Notes under the pieces: generated by a model
Database searches by the model: none
Seen by the model: the letters and a program-made list of their open reading frames with translations, nothing else
What the model was told of the DNA's origin: nothing
Part shown: piece after piece, positions 33,197-45,300 of the stretch
How positions within the stretch are numbered: position 1 is the stretch's first letter
Layout: the number at the start of each line of letters is the position of its first letter
Made by a program: the position numbers and the translations under genes
NCBI RefSeq assembly: GCF_003576645.1
Contig: NC_044918.1
Location: 27,923,827-27,987,826 of the forward strand
Reading direction: 5' to 3'
Length of the DNA stretch: 64,000 nt
Source of the DNA: Ipomoea triloba
Taxonomy: Eukaryota; Streptophyta; Magnoliopsida; Solanales; Convolvulaceae

Positions 33197-33904
33197 CTTC
33201 CTAAAATCCTTGGAAATAAATTCCATGTGGTACATGAGATTCAAATTCCATAAAAATGAGGGAATTTCAATTCCGTGGAATTGCAATTCTCTCCAACCAA
33301 ACGAAAGAATTTAGTTGCCTTCGGAATTAGATGGGAACTAAGTGGGAATGGAATTGTAATTCCCTGCAACCAAACGCCTTCTTAAGGTTTGCGTAATATT
33401 ATAAAATATGGTAATACAATTCATATTCGTACTGCATTTAAAGTTTCCCGCTCAAAGTTAGGGTCATTTTTGTAAACTCAGTTATTTTATTTATTTATTT
33501 ATTTATTATTTAATTAATTTAATAATTATTAATTTATTATGGTTAAATGTTGGTGATTCAATAATTGGATTTATTAATTAATTAAAATGTTAAATAGGTA
33601 ATATAAAAATGGTAATATTAATTGGTGATTGAATAATTGATGATATAATTGGTGATTTGGTGATATATTTGTAATTCCGATTAAGTTATTTCAATCAAAT
33701 AAAATTTAATACATAATTTCAAGATGTATTCTTCATCCAGTACATTAATAATTTTTCTAATCTTATATATATTTATGTACCTAAAAAACTACGTTAATTT
33801 CCTAATCTTATACATAGTTATATATATTATATATATATTATTATATGCTATACATGATTTTTTCTTATTATCATCATAATTGTCTTTCCTAATATATTTT
33901 CTTT

Positions 33905-33917
33905 ATATATATATATC

Positions 33918-33988
<71 letters not shown>
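33905..33988. repeat. AT dinucleotide tract
   Basis: (AT)n of unit 3; insertion site of the Mutator-like element. Confidence 0.95.
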
Positions 33989-33991
<3 letters not shown>

Positions 33992-36129
33992 GGATCAAAT
34001 GAGGACCTATAGTTAGGTGAGGAGTTGTGGACTAATCTGAGCCTTATATTTAATTAATCCAATGGTTGTGGTTGAATTGTTTTTTTTATTATTAGAAAAA
34101 TTAAACGAACGCAATTTTTACTAACTATTTGCTGAGGAGGGTTGTTTCTGTCATTTGCTATTGCCAATTAATTGTTACGTTCAAAGTCTTAAAAGTAATT
34201 ACCGTTTTCGATCTTCTCCAGCGAGAGAAAACCCCATTGTCGCTGCTTATGTGTTTCTTCATCGTTTTTGGCCGGTGCACTACTCCTCCATTCGGCTCTT
34301 GGCTTTGGTTCAAAATTTCAACTGCATGGCTACGACGAGGAGCGTCGTCCAAATACTCGTCGACGGGAGAAACAATCAAAGACCAAAGATATGTTGTCCG
34401 TCCCCCTTTCGTGTTCTATCTAGGGTTTCGGGCCTTGAGTTATTGTGGTCGATTTTGGTGCATTCTATGTGTTTTGGGCTGATTTGATGTGGTAATGGAC
34501 TCTAACACTTGTTCAATTGGTGTATTTGCATCACATCTCTAAGCCCTAGTCTTGCGCTCATTTGCACAGTTGTGTTGGTCTTTGTTGTTTATACTGCTAT
34601 TACACTGTAACCATTCAGTTTTCTTTGTGTTTGTTCTTGGATGATTTTAGAGTTATTCTATCTTCCAATATGCCACTGGTCAGTGGGTGATGGAAAGACG
34701 ACCAGCTCTACAACTTTTAGTTCCATATCTTCCAAGCGTAGGGCCTTGTTGCCATTTCACTAAAGACACATGTCATTTTCTAATGGTGTTGATTTCTATT
34801 TGGGTTTAAAAATTTTGGGAAATTAGCAATGACTAAATAGGGGTAAAATTGGGAAATAGTTAGTAGTACTGGGGGATGGGGGGTGGGGTCAGCTGGGGTC
34901 TTCATAGGTAGTGGGTATGGGTCCCCTTTATCCAAGGTGTTTATGTTGTTGGTTTTTAAATATTTAAATGTCCTGAGTGGTGGGTGTTGCTGTTTTTGGA
35001 ATTGTTTTCATTTGTCTGATAAAATCATGACATCTAAAGGATTTACTTGGCAAATGTTGAATAAATCATGACATCTAAAGGATTTACTTGGCAAATGTTG
35101 AATAAGAAAGTGGGAAATTAATTAGAGAATCAAAAAAGAAGAAGAAAACAACACATTTATTAGTTTTTACTCCTAATGGAGGGTTGGAGGCAAAGCATCG
35201 CTTCACCCAGTAAGGTAGCAAGTTTGAGATTTTACTTGTGTCACCAAGTAGTTTAGTCACTAAGCAGGGGTATCTATCAGAATCATGGGCACCGGCATGT
35301 TTGCTTTTCAAAGTCTAAATCAGGATGGCAAAGGGATAAATGGTAGTAAAGCAACATTATATGTAACCCATCCATTGTTTTTTGTAAGATAATTTGATGC
35401 ATTCTTAAGCAACCCATCCATTGTTTTTTTAACACTTGAAGTCATAATTTGGGATATGTACTACTTACCCATGCTTCAGTTTATCCATGACAGATATTAA
35501 TTGCTCAGTCTCAAATGCATCTGTACGGAAGGATTAAATAAAAATTAAAATATAAAGTATCAATAAAGAAAAGAAAAGAAAAGATGAAAGAGAAAAACTA
35601 AAAAGTAGTGTCTACTATATAACTAGGATGATCAAAGTTGTATTCATGTACTTTTGTTAGTTCCTCAGGTGTCAAATTATGGTAGTAAGAATCCTGTCGA
35701 TCAGAATCGAATATAAGAAATCAGCATATAAGAAAAATTTAGATATTTGGAATTGTTTTTATTTGTCTGTGTGTTGGTGTGTCCTTTGCATGGGTTTTTG
35801 TTACCTTGATTTGTTTTTGTGCACTTCACTAGTCAATCTTGTTAATGATTACGTTCATTGTTGTGCATTCATGTTTATTATGTTGTGCATTCATGTTTAT
35901 TATGTTATGCATTCATGGCACGTTCGTGCTTCGTGCTTGTCATTTTCCCTGTGTTTGTTTTCAACATTTGTTCTGTTCGGGTACACTTTAGTGTCTTATC
36001 TTGTTCGTTATGTGCCTAGTTATTGTGCATTGTGTGATGTTTATAAATTGCATTATAGGCAGTTTGGTGCGTTACATTTGTGTGTTAGTGGGGTATGCGT
36101 GCATGTATCTTTCCCAATTAGTTACTATG

Positions 36130-36379
36130 GTGTGTTTGGTCTCATTCCAGGCCATAAGAAGCGGAAGGTCCAGGATGTTGGGATTAGTAAGGGGGCGCTA
36201 ACAGTAATGATGACTTTGTTAATCCTCCTTCGAAGTTTGTGAGCAGGACACGTAACTATAGGGAGGAGCAAAGGGAAGCCAATCCTGAGTTAGAACTCAC
36301 GCCAGAGGAGGATGTTATGTTTCCAACTGTTCAAACTCGAGGATCTGTTAAAGTAGTGTACAATGTTATCAGTCTCTAA
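36130..36379 (+). pseudogene. Coding-like fragment with a basic NLS motif, unknown
   Basis: Around 36,150 the frame reads GHKKRKVQDVG, a basic stretch like a nuclear localisation signal. After a short TAAGGGG...CTAACAG segment (small intron or frameshift), a shifted frame reads DDFVNPPSKFVSRTRNYREE, then an acidic ELELTPEEDVMFP and a stop at about 36,379. The charged, low-bias composition looks protein-coding. It is on the strand opposite the transposase. I do not recognise it; host fragment captured by the MULE, or second MULE gene. Confidence 0.3.
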
Positions 36380-37151
36380 ATGCTTGACAAAGAAGAGTTG
36401 TGCGCGAGATTGACTTTTTTTTGGGTGTGCAGTGTTTATAAACATTAGGTAGTTGGTGGTTTTTGACATGTATAGTGCACCGTTTGTTTTTTTGGCTTTA
36501 CGTTGTGCTAGTTTTGTGTTTTTTTTGTCTATTGGAAGGCCTCCACTTTAGCAATAGGGTGTGTGTCAGGGTACAATTGACGAAGTAAATATAATTGGGT
36601 AGTACTATTGCATTGACCTTGTCCGATATGTAATTTTGTTCATAAAAAAGAGAAGGAAGAATTTTGTTATTTTTGCATAGTGATCATAGTATATGAGGAA
36701 GTTATAAGCACATATGCTTACTTAAAGGGTGCCATTAGAGTTCCATATCTCTTTTTAAATTCCGATCCGTTTAACTTTATTAAAGCCTATATTTTCCCAA
36801 TAAGAAATGCTTGTATATTGGGTTCCAGATTTATTCCCTTTCTTCTAGAATATTCAAGTGCTTATTTGGGTTTCCGGAATGCACTGTTGGGCTGGTTAAT
36901 GAGTTCCGTGTTTGTTGCCTTTCTCCTGGAACAAACCGTTGCTTAGTTGGGTTTCTGAAATTCACAGTAATAGTGGTTAATCTAGGTTTGATATGCACTT
37001 CTCGTCCTACTACATTGCACATTAATAGTGGGGTGGTTGCACTCGATGTGGTTCGGCGCTGCACAGTTAGCTATGTTTTTTTAATGTTGATGTGTGGGGT
37101 ATATTTGTCTGACTGATTAAGAGTCTTTTAATGTGCTAAGTTGAACCCTAT

Positions 37152-37990
37152 TCAGAAACAACCATTACAAACATCCAATTTAAAAAATTGATAGGTCAAT
37201 CCTTTAAGCATGATTCCCAATGTTTTGTGAAATAATTGAGTGTGATGAATAACATTGCAGGAGGTAATATTCCAAATTTGTGTAATCATTTCCTTTAATC
37301 TCGTAGCAATATAATATGTTTGCCCATTTTTCGCTATAGAAATCACACTGCATGAAAAACAAATATTTTCAATCTCGGTTTGTACCTCGTGAAATATGGA
37401 TACCGTGTATTTTGAAGCAGCATGACGCTCTAATAGTAGAGGGGTTTTGAACTTGGAGAAGTGTCCTCCACATTCTGTGTTTAACTTAGCTTCTTCATAT
37501 CGCTCTGCGTCGATTGCACTCCCAAAATGCATTAAGAACTCAACTAAGCTTGAGTGGTGGCTGAAGAATCGTCCAAACATACTGTTCTATGCTTCTGAAC
37601 GGGACGTGGTTCGAATTAATCCACCCATATCCATGTCCCTAAAATAGGCGAGGATCCGAAATGAACGCAACTCAAACATTTGGCGAAACCAATTTGACTC
37701 CACTAACCCATAGTCCTCTATTAAACCCTTCCACATCACTTCAAATTCATCTATGCTGATCATCTCATTCTAACAGTAGCATGTTGCTCGTTATATAACC
37801 CTGTATTGCACAGTATTAGTAATAGGAATGCACACACCTGTTCGTACTGTATGTATGTAGCATTAAATGAGACTATATCCCCAAAATAAGCATAACTACG
37901 CCGCACCGTTAGGTTCGCCCAGAATACACGATTTAACTACTGTTGTTCATCAACATCATAATCAAAATAGAATGCCGGAAAGGCAGTAGT
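37152..37990 (-). pseudogene. FAR1/FHY3-type MULE transposase remnant
   Basis: Read on the minus strand, an upstream piece (about 37,990-37,850) has FYFDYDVDEQQ, then FWANLTVRRSYAYFGDIVSF, the start of the MULE transposase core, where the usual FDTTY is FNATY. A downstream piece (about 37,790-37,152) has FEVMWKGLIEDYGL, then RILAYFRDMDMGGLIRTTS, then HFGSAIDAERYEEAKLNTEC and the FAR1-type tail SKYTVSIFHEVQTEIEN. A TAG replaces the codon between SEA and NSMF. FAR1-related proteins in plants derive from such transposases. This copy lacks most of the core and the SWIM finger and is inactive. Confidence 0.8.
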
Positions 37991-39479
37991 GTTGGTAAAT
38001 TATTGATATGATTACAGATTCTTTAAGAAAGATAATCATAGTCTTTAGATAACCTCAGTTGGATGCTGTGGATGTCGGGGCTTGCAGGGGGTAGTGATAT
38101 TGATGATTTTTTTGTTACTCCGTTTATTGAGTTTGTGGGCAATATTTATTTTCTTAGTGCACAGATCACTCTATGCTACTGCACACCATGGTAGTGAGTG
38201 GTGCACTAAATCTAGAATTGTGGAGCACGATTGGTGTGATCCCGTTTTGGGTAATTATGTTTACAAATGATGCACGACACTCTTATTGTGACTAGTGGAA
38301 AATATTTTTACGAATAGAATTTTAGTTTTAAAATCAACTATGGCAAAACCATTCGAAGATCAAACGTTACAAAGTTTACTAATAAAATCACTATTGCCAA
38401 ACCCATTTCTTTAGCTGACATTTTAGAGCTTTGGAAAATAAAATTGCAGTAGCCATAACAATTACGAAAGCAAACATTCCGAATTTTGTAGTCATTTCAC
38501 ATTTGGGCAATTACGACTGTCATGCCATCCTAACTTATTACATTTGCGACAAGCACACTTTTGCTTTGATCCTTCAAGTTTCCCAGTGTTTGTGTATTCG
38601 TTCCAACCGAGGCGCATAGAACTAAAGCGCATTGGTGCAATAAGTTGCTGAACATGGTGGAATCGACTCCTATTGGCACCATCGCCGTAGAATTCATCTT
38701 TGCCTTCATTTTTTGGATGTTTATATCAAAATACTCTATATTTTTCATATATAAAAGTGCATAAACCCTTAGCGTGCTATCCCATGGTTGGTGTCTATGT
38801 TTGAATATGGGTTTGGTATTTTTAAAAGTGTGACCTATGACATTGCATGGTACCAATAACGGAATTGCACAACCTAGCCCACATGGGTTTCGAAACCCTA
38901 GACATTCAACCTAATCTCTGGTTATGCGCAATCTGGGAAAACACTAGCTATCACAGCCCTCCAATGGCTATTATGCATGTAATCGTATTGAATTTATGAT
39001 TTAATAAACCAGCATGATACTGTATTCATTAGTATCACACTTAATCATGGAAGAAAACATACCTATATGCATCGTACAGCCTGGCTGGGCACATCGCCAA
39101 AATTGCAGATTTGAATACATGGTTTCCTTTGCCGGTTGTATGATGTGATTCTGCGTGGGTGTCTGTCTAATATCTAATTAAACAGGGAGTTAGTCCCATG
39201 CAGATGGGATTTCGTTCAGTTTACATTAATGCCCTTGTGGCATTAATTGTTAGTGAACGCCTTTTATTAGGAGTGGTAATCGTAGCCTTTGGATCAAATC
39301 AATTAGATGCTCTGGATTAGTCATCACGTCCTCACCTAAGGCTAGGTCCTCACCTGATCCGGACTCTATATATATATATATATTATGTTATACGGATTAT
39401 ATATATATATGTATATATGCACAAAGGGAAATTTAACGGAAATTATTGACTGATTTATATATGTTAATCTTTTGACTGA

Positions 39480-39484
<5 letters not shown>

Positions 39485-39538
<54 letters not shown>
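39485..39538. repeat. AT dinucleotide tract
   Basis: (AT)n in the 3' part of unit 3. Confidence 0.95.
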
Positions 39539-39543
<5 letters not shown>

Positions 39544-39754
39544 ACTAAACATTTGTCTTTCTATCACATTATGAGTTTTTGATAACTGCCATCTAGGAGG
39601 AAGTTATAAACCAGCAAAGGACTAGAGAATTGGAAAGGTAAGGATTAGACTATCAACTCTATTAATTTTTCATGTTTTTATTTTCGCCTATTGAATCTGT
39701 TTTCCTATTCATCAAAATCTATTTCTCCCGATTTTTCCTGGAAAATCAAGAACC

Positions 39755-39966
39755 ATGAGGACTCTACAAACGGTTGGTTACCGGATTGGCGATGCGGTGG
39801 AGGTGGCGAGCAACGATGAAGGCTTCGTGGGATCCTACTACGATGCGACGGTGGTGGGTCAATTGACCACCGGCAATGTCTACATAGTTCAATACAAGAA
39901 TCTGATGACGGACGACTTTTTCGCCCCACTGACGGAGAACGATCCCCTCGCACAAATCCATAAAAA
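39755..39966 (+). pseudogene. Agenet (plant Tudor-like) domain fragment
   Basis: An ATG at 39,755 opens a frame with YRIGDAVEVASNDEGFVGSY, YDATVVGQL and YIVQYKNLMTDD, one Agenet domain of about 60 aa. Agenet domains occur in plant chromatin and RNA-linked proteins (for example DUF724 types). The frame then runs into an (AT)n tract as meaningless Ile-Tyr repeats, so the gene is cut. GC content is higher than the surroundings. Sequence at about 39,620-39,750 resembles a 5' leader. Probably captured by a transposon. Confidence 0.7.
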
Positions 39967-39970
39967 AATC

Positions 39971-40083
<113 letters not shown>

Positions 40084-40145
40084 TATGCTATACAGAATTT
40101 TTTCTTATTATCATCATAATTGTCTTTCCTAATATATTTTCTTTA

Positions 40146-41136
40146 TAATTTAGTCTGATTGATTAGGTAACAATTTCTCAAAATAAACATTCAATTAGTT
40201 TGAATCAAAATTAATCAAATTAATTCAATTATTAATCAAATTATTGAATTATTGAACAAGTTTCACCCAAAGAACAATATAATTTCACCCACACGGTAAT
40301 TCAATTTTAAATTAATCAAATTATTGAACAAGTTTAGTCTTTTTGTTATTTATGTACATTACAAAAAAAAAACTAATTATTTAAAATATTAACTATAGTC
40401 AAATATTTTTTATTATTATGTATTATGTATTATGTATTATTATGTATTATTTCTTTACTCCGCCATTCTACTATTATGTATCTCTTTATTATTATACTAT
40501 TACGTAAGATTATTTATCTCTTTATTATGAGTCAAATATACAAGTTTATTACATTTTAATTTATAACCATTTATAACCAAATTTCAAATGGTAATATCCT
40601 ACTAAAATGGTCAATCTTACTCCATTTTATTCATATATATATATATATGCTACACCTCATGATCAATTTACATACATATTATTTTTTCTTTGTATTGTCA
40701 TTCTATTCAACAATAAAGTATGGATTCAATCTTTGAAGAGAACAAACATGGATTGTTCATCATCTTCAAAGACTTTGAAAAAGGCTAAGAATGAGCCCAA
40801 CCCATGCTAGCCTTTGTTATTTTGGAGCTGTTTAAACATGAACAATATGTATTTCATTTGGTGTTTTTATTACTTTGAATAAACTTAACACTTAACAGAC
40901 GGTTTATTCTGTTAAGTTTTACACTTTTGTTTAATACATGCTATAATTTGATGTTATGTTTTTGTATTATTCTTTTAAACAATCTTCAAAATGCTGCCAC
41001 TGTTTTGCACAACTTAACAATATTTCATTTTCGAACTTTCCATAACGCATTTAATATATTTTCACTTATTAAGGATAGTACTAATGGGGGCATATTCAAG
41101 GCCGAAATGGAGAATCTATAACCAAAGAAAAACCAA
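40146..41136. other. AT-rich, no gene recognised
   Basis: Contains short ATTATGTATT reiterations (40,420-40,450) and AT-rich filler. A small frame ending SSSSKTLKKAKNEPNPC (to 40,810) has no recognised family. Confidence 0.4.
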
Positions 41137-42375
41137 ACTCTCTCCCATGGAAGATCACCAACGAGCATCCAGTCACCATCTTCGTCTTCAAAGGTAAGTA
41201 CATATTCGGAACCATCCAGATCCATCAATCTACTTTCGCACAAATAAATAAAAAGAATTTGAGTAGACTAACACTCAAGCAGAAAATGTGGTGGAATTGG
41301 ATGGAAATGGAAAAATGAAGTTGATATCAGAACACTGAAGTTGTACAATTGTACACACATCAAACATTTAACTTTTAAAATTAAGATGAATTGGATATGG
41401 AGGGGAAATGCATGATTGCATCTGGGATATGAATATATGATCATTTTATTTGGTCTTAAAACTTCTTAAAAGGTAATATGCAAACTTTACCAAACCCTTA
41501 TTTTGCTGACAATGCTTTATAACATAGATAAAAGTGCAAGGTAGATGTGGAGGGGCACAAGATACAACCATCTTAAAAATTAAATTCATTGGAATCAAGG
41601 CGTAAGTATTAAGTAGTATCTGGAGTAGATGATTCTGTATTCCAGACATGTTCAACGTAGATTTAGGATACATATAATAGGGGATACAAAAGGAAGAGAT
41701 ACAAACTTACTTTGATTGAAATTATTGAGAAAGATATACTTAGTCCAATTTAGTACCTAAAAAATTTCGAAATCTTATTTTACACTATGAACTATTAAAG
41801 AGATGTCTCGAGACAATATATTTTTGTTTTTAAAAAAATTAAAAAATTAAAAACATTGATTTAAACCATGATATATTATCAACACAATTCAAAATGGTTT
41901 GATAATCAAGCATTGTATAGAATCCAACCAACACTCAGCAAAATGATTAATCTCATTTCGCGAGATGTAAAAACCAGAACAATATATATATGACAAAAGC
42001 ACTCTTCTACACAACAAGCTATTAAATTCCACATAATAATAAAGAAAGATGAATAGTATGGGAAAAGCATAAACTTTTTTTCCACATAATAATGAAATTC
42101 CCCCCATAAATGCAGAGCCAGTGAAGTCACAAACCTAATACACAAGAATTTAAGCTAATTCTAGGCTAAGCAGTAAGCACCAAGAACCAAAGAGGACCAG
42201 TAATTATTATGGCAAATAATATAACCAAAAAAGACAGAGACACTATATAACCCTGATAGTAATTTTCTTGGATGATAAAGTAAGGAGAAAAACATTACTT
42301 TGCTGCAGGGGCAACACCATGGCTAGGTGAAGCAGAAACCTGAGGCTTTTTCTCCTGAGATGGCCTTGGAGATGC
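41137..42375 (-). pseudogene. Aux/IAA (IAA8/9/27-like) exon fragments, captured
   Basis: Two exon pieces lie on the minus strand. One at about 42,375-42,299 encodes EASPRPSQEKKPQVSASPSH and on to APAAK, then a GTAATG donor; this resembles the linker before domain II-III in IAA8/9/27-type Aux/IAA proteins. The other at about 41,243-41,137 encodes [20 protein letters not shown], then [12 protein letters not shown], the core of domain IV (PB1), with the OPCA-like acidic motif intact. Domains I-III, including the VGWPP degron, are missing between them. Aux/IAA proteins repress auxin response factors; this fragment cannot. It is antisense to the adjacent Rep-helicase gene, as expected for Helitron gene capture. 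The 1 kb between the exons shows nothing else. Confidence 0.7.
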
Positions 42376-45300
42376 TTCTCATTCGTGTAATTATTGTGGT
42401 GCCTTATTTTGGCGCCAAGAGCGCTCAAATCAAAATGTTACACGCGGATTGCCAAAATACACAAAGTGTTGTTACGAGGGCAAGATACAATTACCTCGCA
42501 TGAAGGATCCTCCTCCTGTGCTACAGAGCTTATACTTTGGTGATACTGAACAGAGCACACACTTCCTCAATAATATTCGAAGGTATAACAACATGTTTTG
42601 CTTCACATCTCTAGGTGGTAGAGTGGATAGGTCAATCAACACTGGTAACGCACCTCCGGTGTTTAGAATTAGTGGTCAAAATTATCACTGCATTGGAAGT
42701 TTAGTTCCAGGAGAAGGGTCTACCCCAAAATTTGCGCAACTATATATTTACGACACAGATAATGAGATTAACAATCGCATCAATTCTGTTAGGTATGTTT
42801 TCGAAAGAAATTCATTTTAACTTTCATTCGTTATCCATAAAGATATTCAAATATTATTTATTTAGTCCCGTTTTTTTCTTATGAGGACGAGATAATAACT
42901 CAGGTGATATCCGCGAAGATATTGTGGAAAAATTAAAAAACATGTTGGACCAAAATAATGTTTTGGTCAAATGTTTCAGAATGGCAAGATCCGAGATCCA
43001 ATCTAACCTAGTTGTTGAGGTTAAGATGAATTTAATTAGCAGGCGGAGCAAAGATGGAAGGACATATAATTTACCAAGCGCTAATGAGGTAGCTGCACTT
43101 ATTGTCAGGGATCTGGACCCATCAATAGGTGATCTAGACATATTGATAGAGAGTAGGACTGGGCAGTTGAAGAGAATAAACCAATTAAACCATGCGTATC
43201 TGCCAATACAGTACCCTTTGTTGTTTCCATACGGTGAAGATGGTTACCGTGAAGATATTTCATTCTCTGATGCATGGCGCCAAGAACATCATGGTGGTAG
43301 GAAAAGAATTAGTCCAAAAGAGTATTTTTCATTCTATATACATGAGAGAGTAAATGAAAACCATACATTATCGTATTCTAGGATGTTATTTCAACAATAC
43401 TTGGTTGATGCATATATAATGATTGAATCTGCACGATTGATCTACATTAGAACTCATCAGAAGGCTTTGCGTTGTGAAGCTTATCAAGGATTGAGCGATG
43501 CATTAACAAGGGGAGAATTAGACCCTACTGGTCGGGGTAAAAGAATTATACTACCATCATCATTCACAGGTGGAGCCAGGTATATGATTCAGAACTATAT
43601 CAAGATGCAATGGTAATATGCAGACAAATCAGTTATCCACATTTGTTCATAACATTCACTTGCAACCCGAATTGGCCTGAGATTGAGCGGTATGTTGTCC
43701 ATCGTGGCCTTAAATCAGAGGATAGACCCGATATTATTTGTCGCGTGTTTAAAATGAAACTTGATGCTATGATTGAAGACATCAAAACACAAAAGCTGTT
43801 TGGCGACATATGTGGAGGTATTTCATTATTATCATACATATTTGAATTTGTCTTAGTTAAATCTAATTTAAATGTATAAACTTTAATCTTCATTTTTATT
43901 TAATTTATTTTCAGTTATCTACACTATTGAATTCCAAAAGAGAGGACTTCCCCACGCACACATATTGCTATTTGCCAAAAAAATAAACAGGGCGAATTCC
44001 GCAGCCAAGATTGATGCTATTATTTCAACTGAAATTCCTGACCCAGATGTTGACACTGAGTACCATGACGTAGTTGGCTAATTCATGTTGCACGGACCGT
44101 GCGGACAACTTCGGAAGAATTCGCCCTGTATGATAAATGGTAAATGTTCAAAGTTTTTTCCAAAAAAATATGTTACTCATACGTGTTTGGATAAAGATGG
44201 TTACCTGATCTACAGAAGGTGTGATAATGGGCGTATAATTGCTAGGAATGGAATCGAACTTGATAATCGTTATGTTGTTGCGCATAATAAACATCTGCTC
44301 CTAAAATATCGCGCACATATTAACGTTAAATGGTGCAACCAATCCAGATCTATTAAATATTTGTTCAAATACGTGAACAAGGGAAATGATAGGGTCACGG
44401 CAGAGTTCATGAGTAGTTCTATAAATGGACGAAATGGTGATGTGGTTGATGAAATTAACATGTACTATGATTGTCGGTACATATCAGCATGTGAAGCAAC
44501 GTGGAGGCTTTTTGGGTATGCGATACATCGGACGCCACCTGTGGAAAGGTTAAATTTTCACTTAGAGCACCAACAGAATGTTGTCTATGGTGAAGATCAG
44601 ACACTCGATGAGATTGTGGAGAACCAAACAGTTAAGCAGAGCCAATTCACAGCTTGGTTTGAGGCAAATAAGTAATACGAAGATGCACGTTCTCTCACTT
44701 ATGCAGAGTTCCCTAGTAAGTTTGCTTGGAGACAAGATCTACGTGAATGACAACCAAGGAAGAGAGGATTTTCCATAGGACGATTGTTCTATGTTCCGCC
44801 AGGATGTGGAGAATTATACTATCTAAGATGCCTTTTAAATCTAATACGTGGACCTTCAAGCCACGATGATATACGCACTGTTGCTGGAGTAATTCACAAA
44901 TCATATAGAGATGCGTATTATGAATATGGATTATTAGATGATGACAAGGAATGCATCGACGGCATAACTGATTCGAGTTACTGGGCATCCGCGTCTGCTT
45001 TAAGATGATTGTTTGCTACGCTTCTGAGTTCAAGTACAATCAGTAGGCCAGAGGTCGTATGGAATGCTGTTTGGGAATTTCTTGCAGAAGATGCACAGTT
45101 TCATCATCGACGTCGCATGAACAATCCAGGTATTTCAACATACAAAAAATTTATTCTACTTATTCATTTGCTTATCATAATTTATTATTTATAAAATTAA
45201 ATTATTTGATCATTTTTTTTGGACCATCAAGAGCTGTTGTTATCAGATTCCGATAAGAAACAGTTTGCTCTTGTGGAGTTGGAGAAATTGTTATCTTTGT

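Larger units (their letters stand above)
33990..39368 (-). mobile_element. Mutator-like element with FAR1-type transposase relic
   Basis: 5.4 kb with long inverted ends. The left end has GGATCA..TGAGGACC..TTAGGTGAGGA...ACTAATC, and the reverse complement of the right end shows the same words in the same order over about 50-80 bases. The target is an AT tract, so the 9-bp duplication expected for this superfamily cannot be read. The interior holds a FAR1/FHY3-type transposase remnant on the minus strand and a coding-like piece on the plus strand. 34,100-36,100 and 38,300-39,250 show no recognisable gene. A 37-bp tandem duplication lies at about 35,027-35,105. Confidence 0.8.
33197..39606. repeat. 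Tandem 1.22-kb unit, copy 3, split by a MULE
   Basis: 33,197-33,989 and 39,369-39,606 match unit 2. The gap between is the Mutator-like element, which went into the AT tract. After GGAGGAAGT at about 39,605 the similarity ends. Confidence 0.8.

Noticed and set aside
34129..34490. 110-117-aa frames at the left of the MULE
   Set aside because: Two overlapping frames on the same strand and one opposite, no recognisable motif; looks like leader-type sequence of a captured gene at most.
37000..37116. Reading 36,680-37,116 as a gene
   Set aside because: Frames overlap on both strands and match no family; inside the MULE with no splice support.
43633..43893. Minus-strand frames in the Helitron Rep gene
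   Set aside because: Antisense shadows of the recognised Rep domain.
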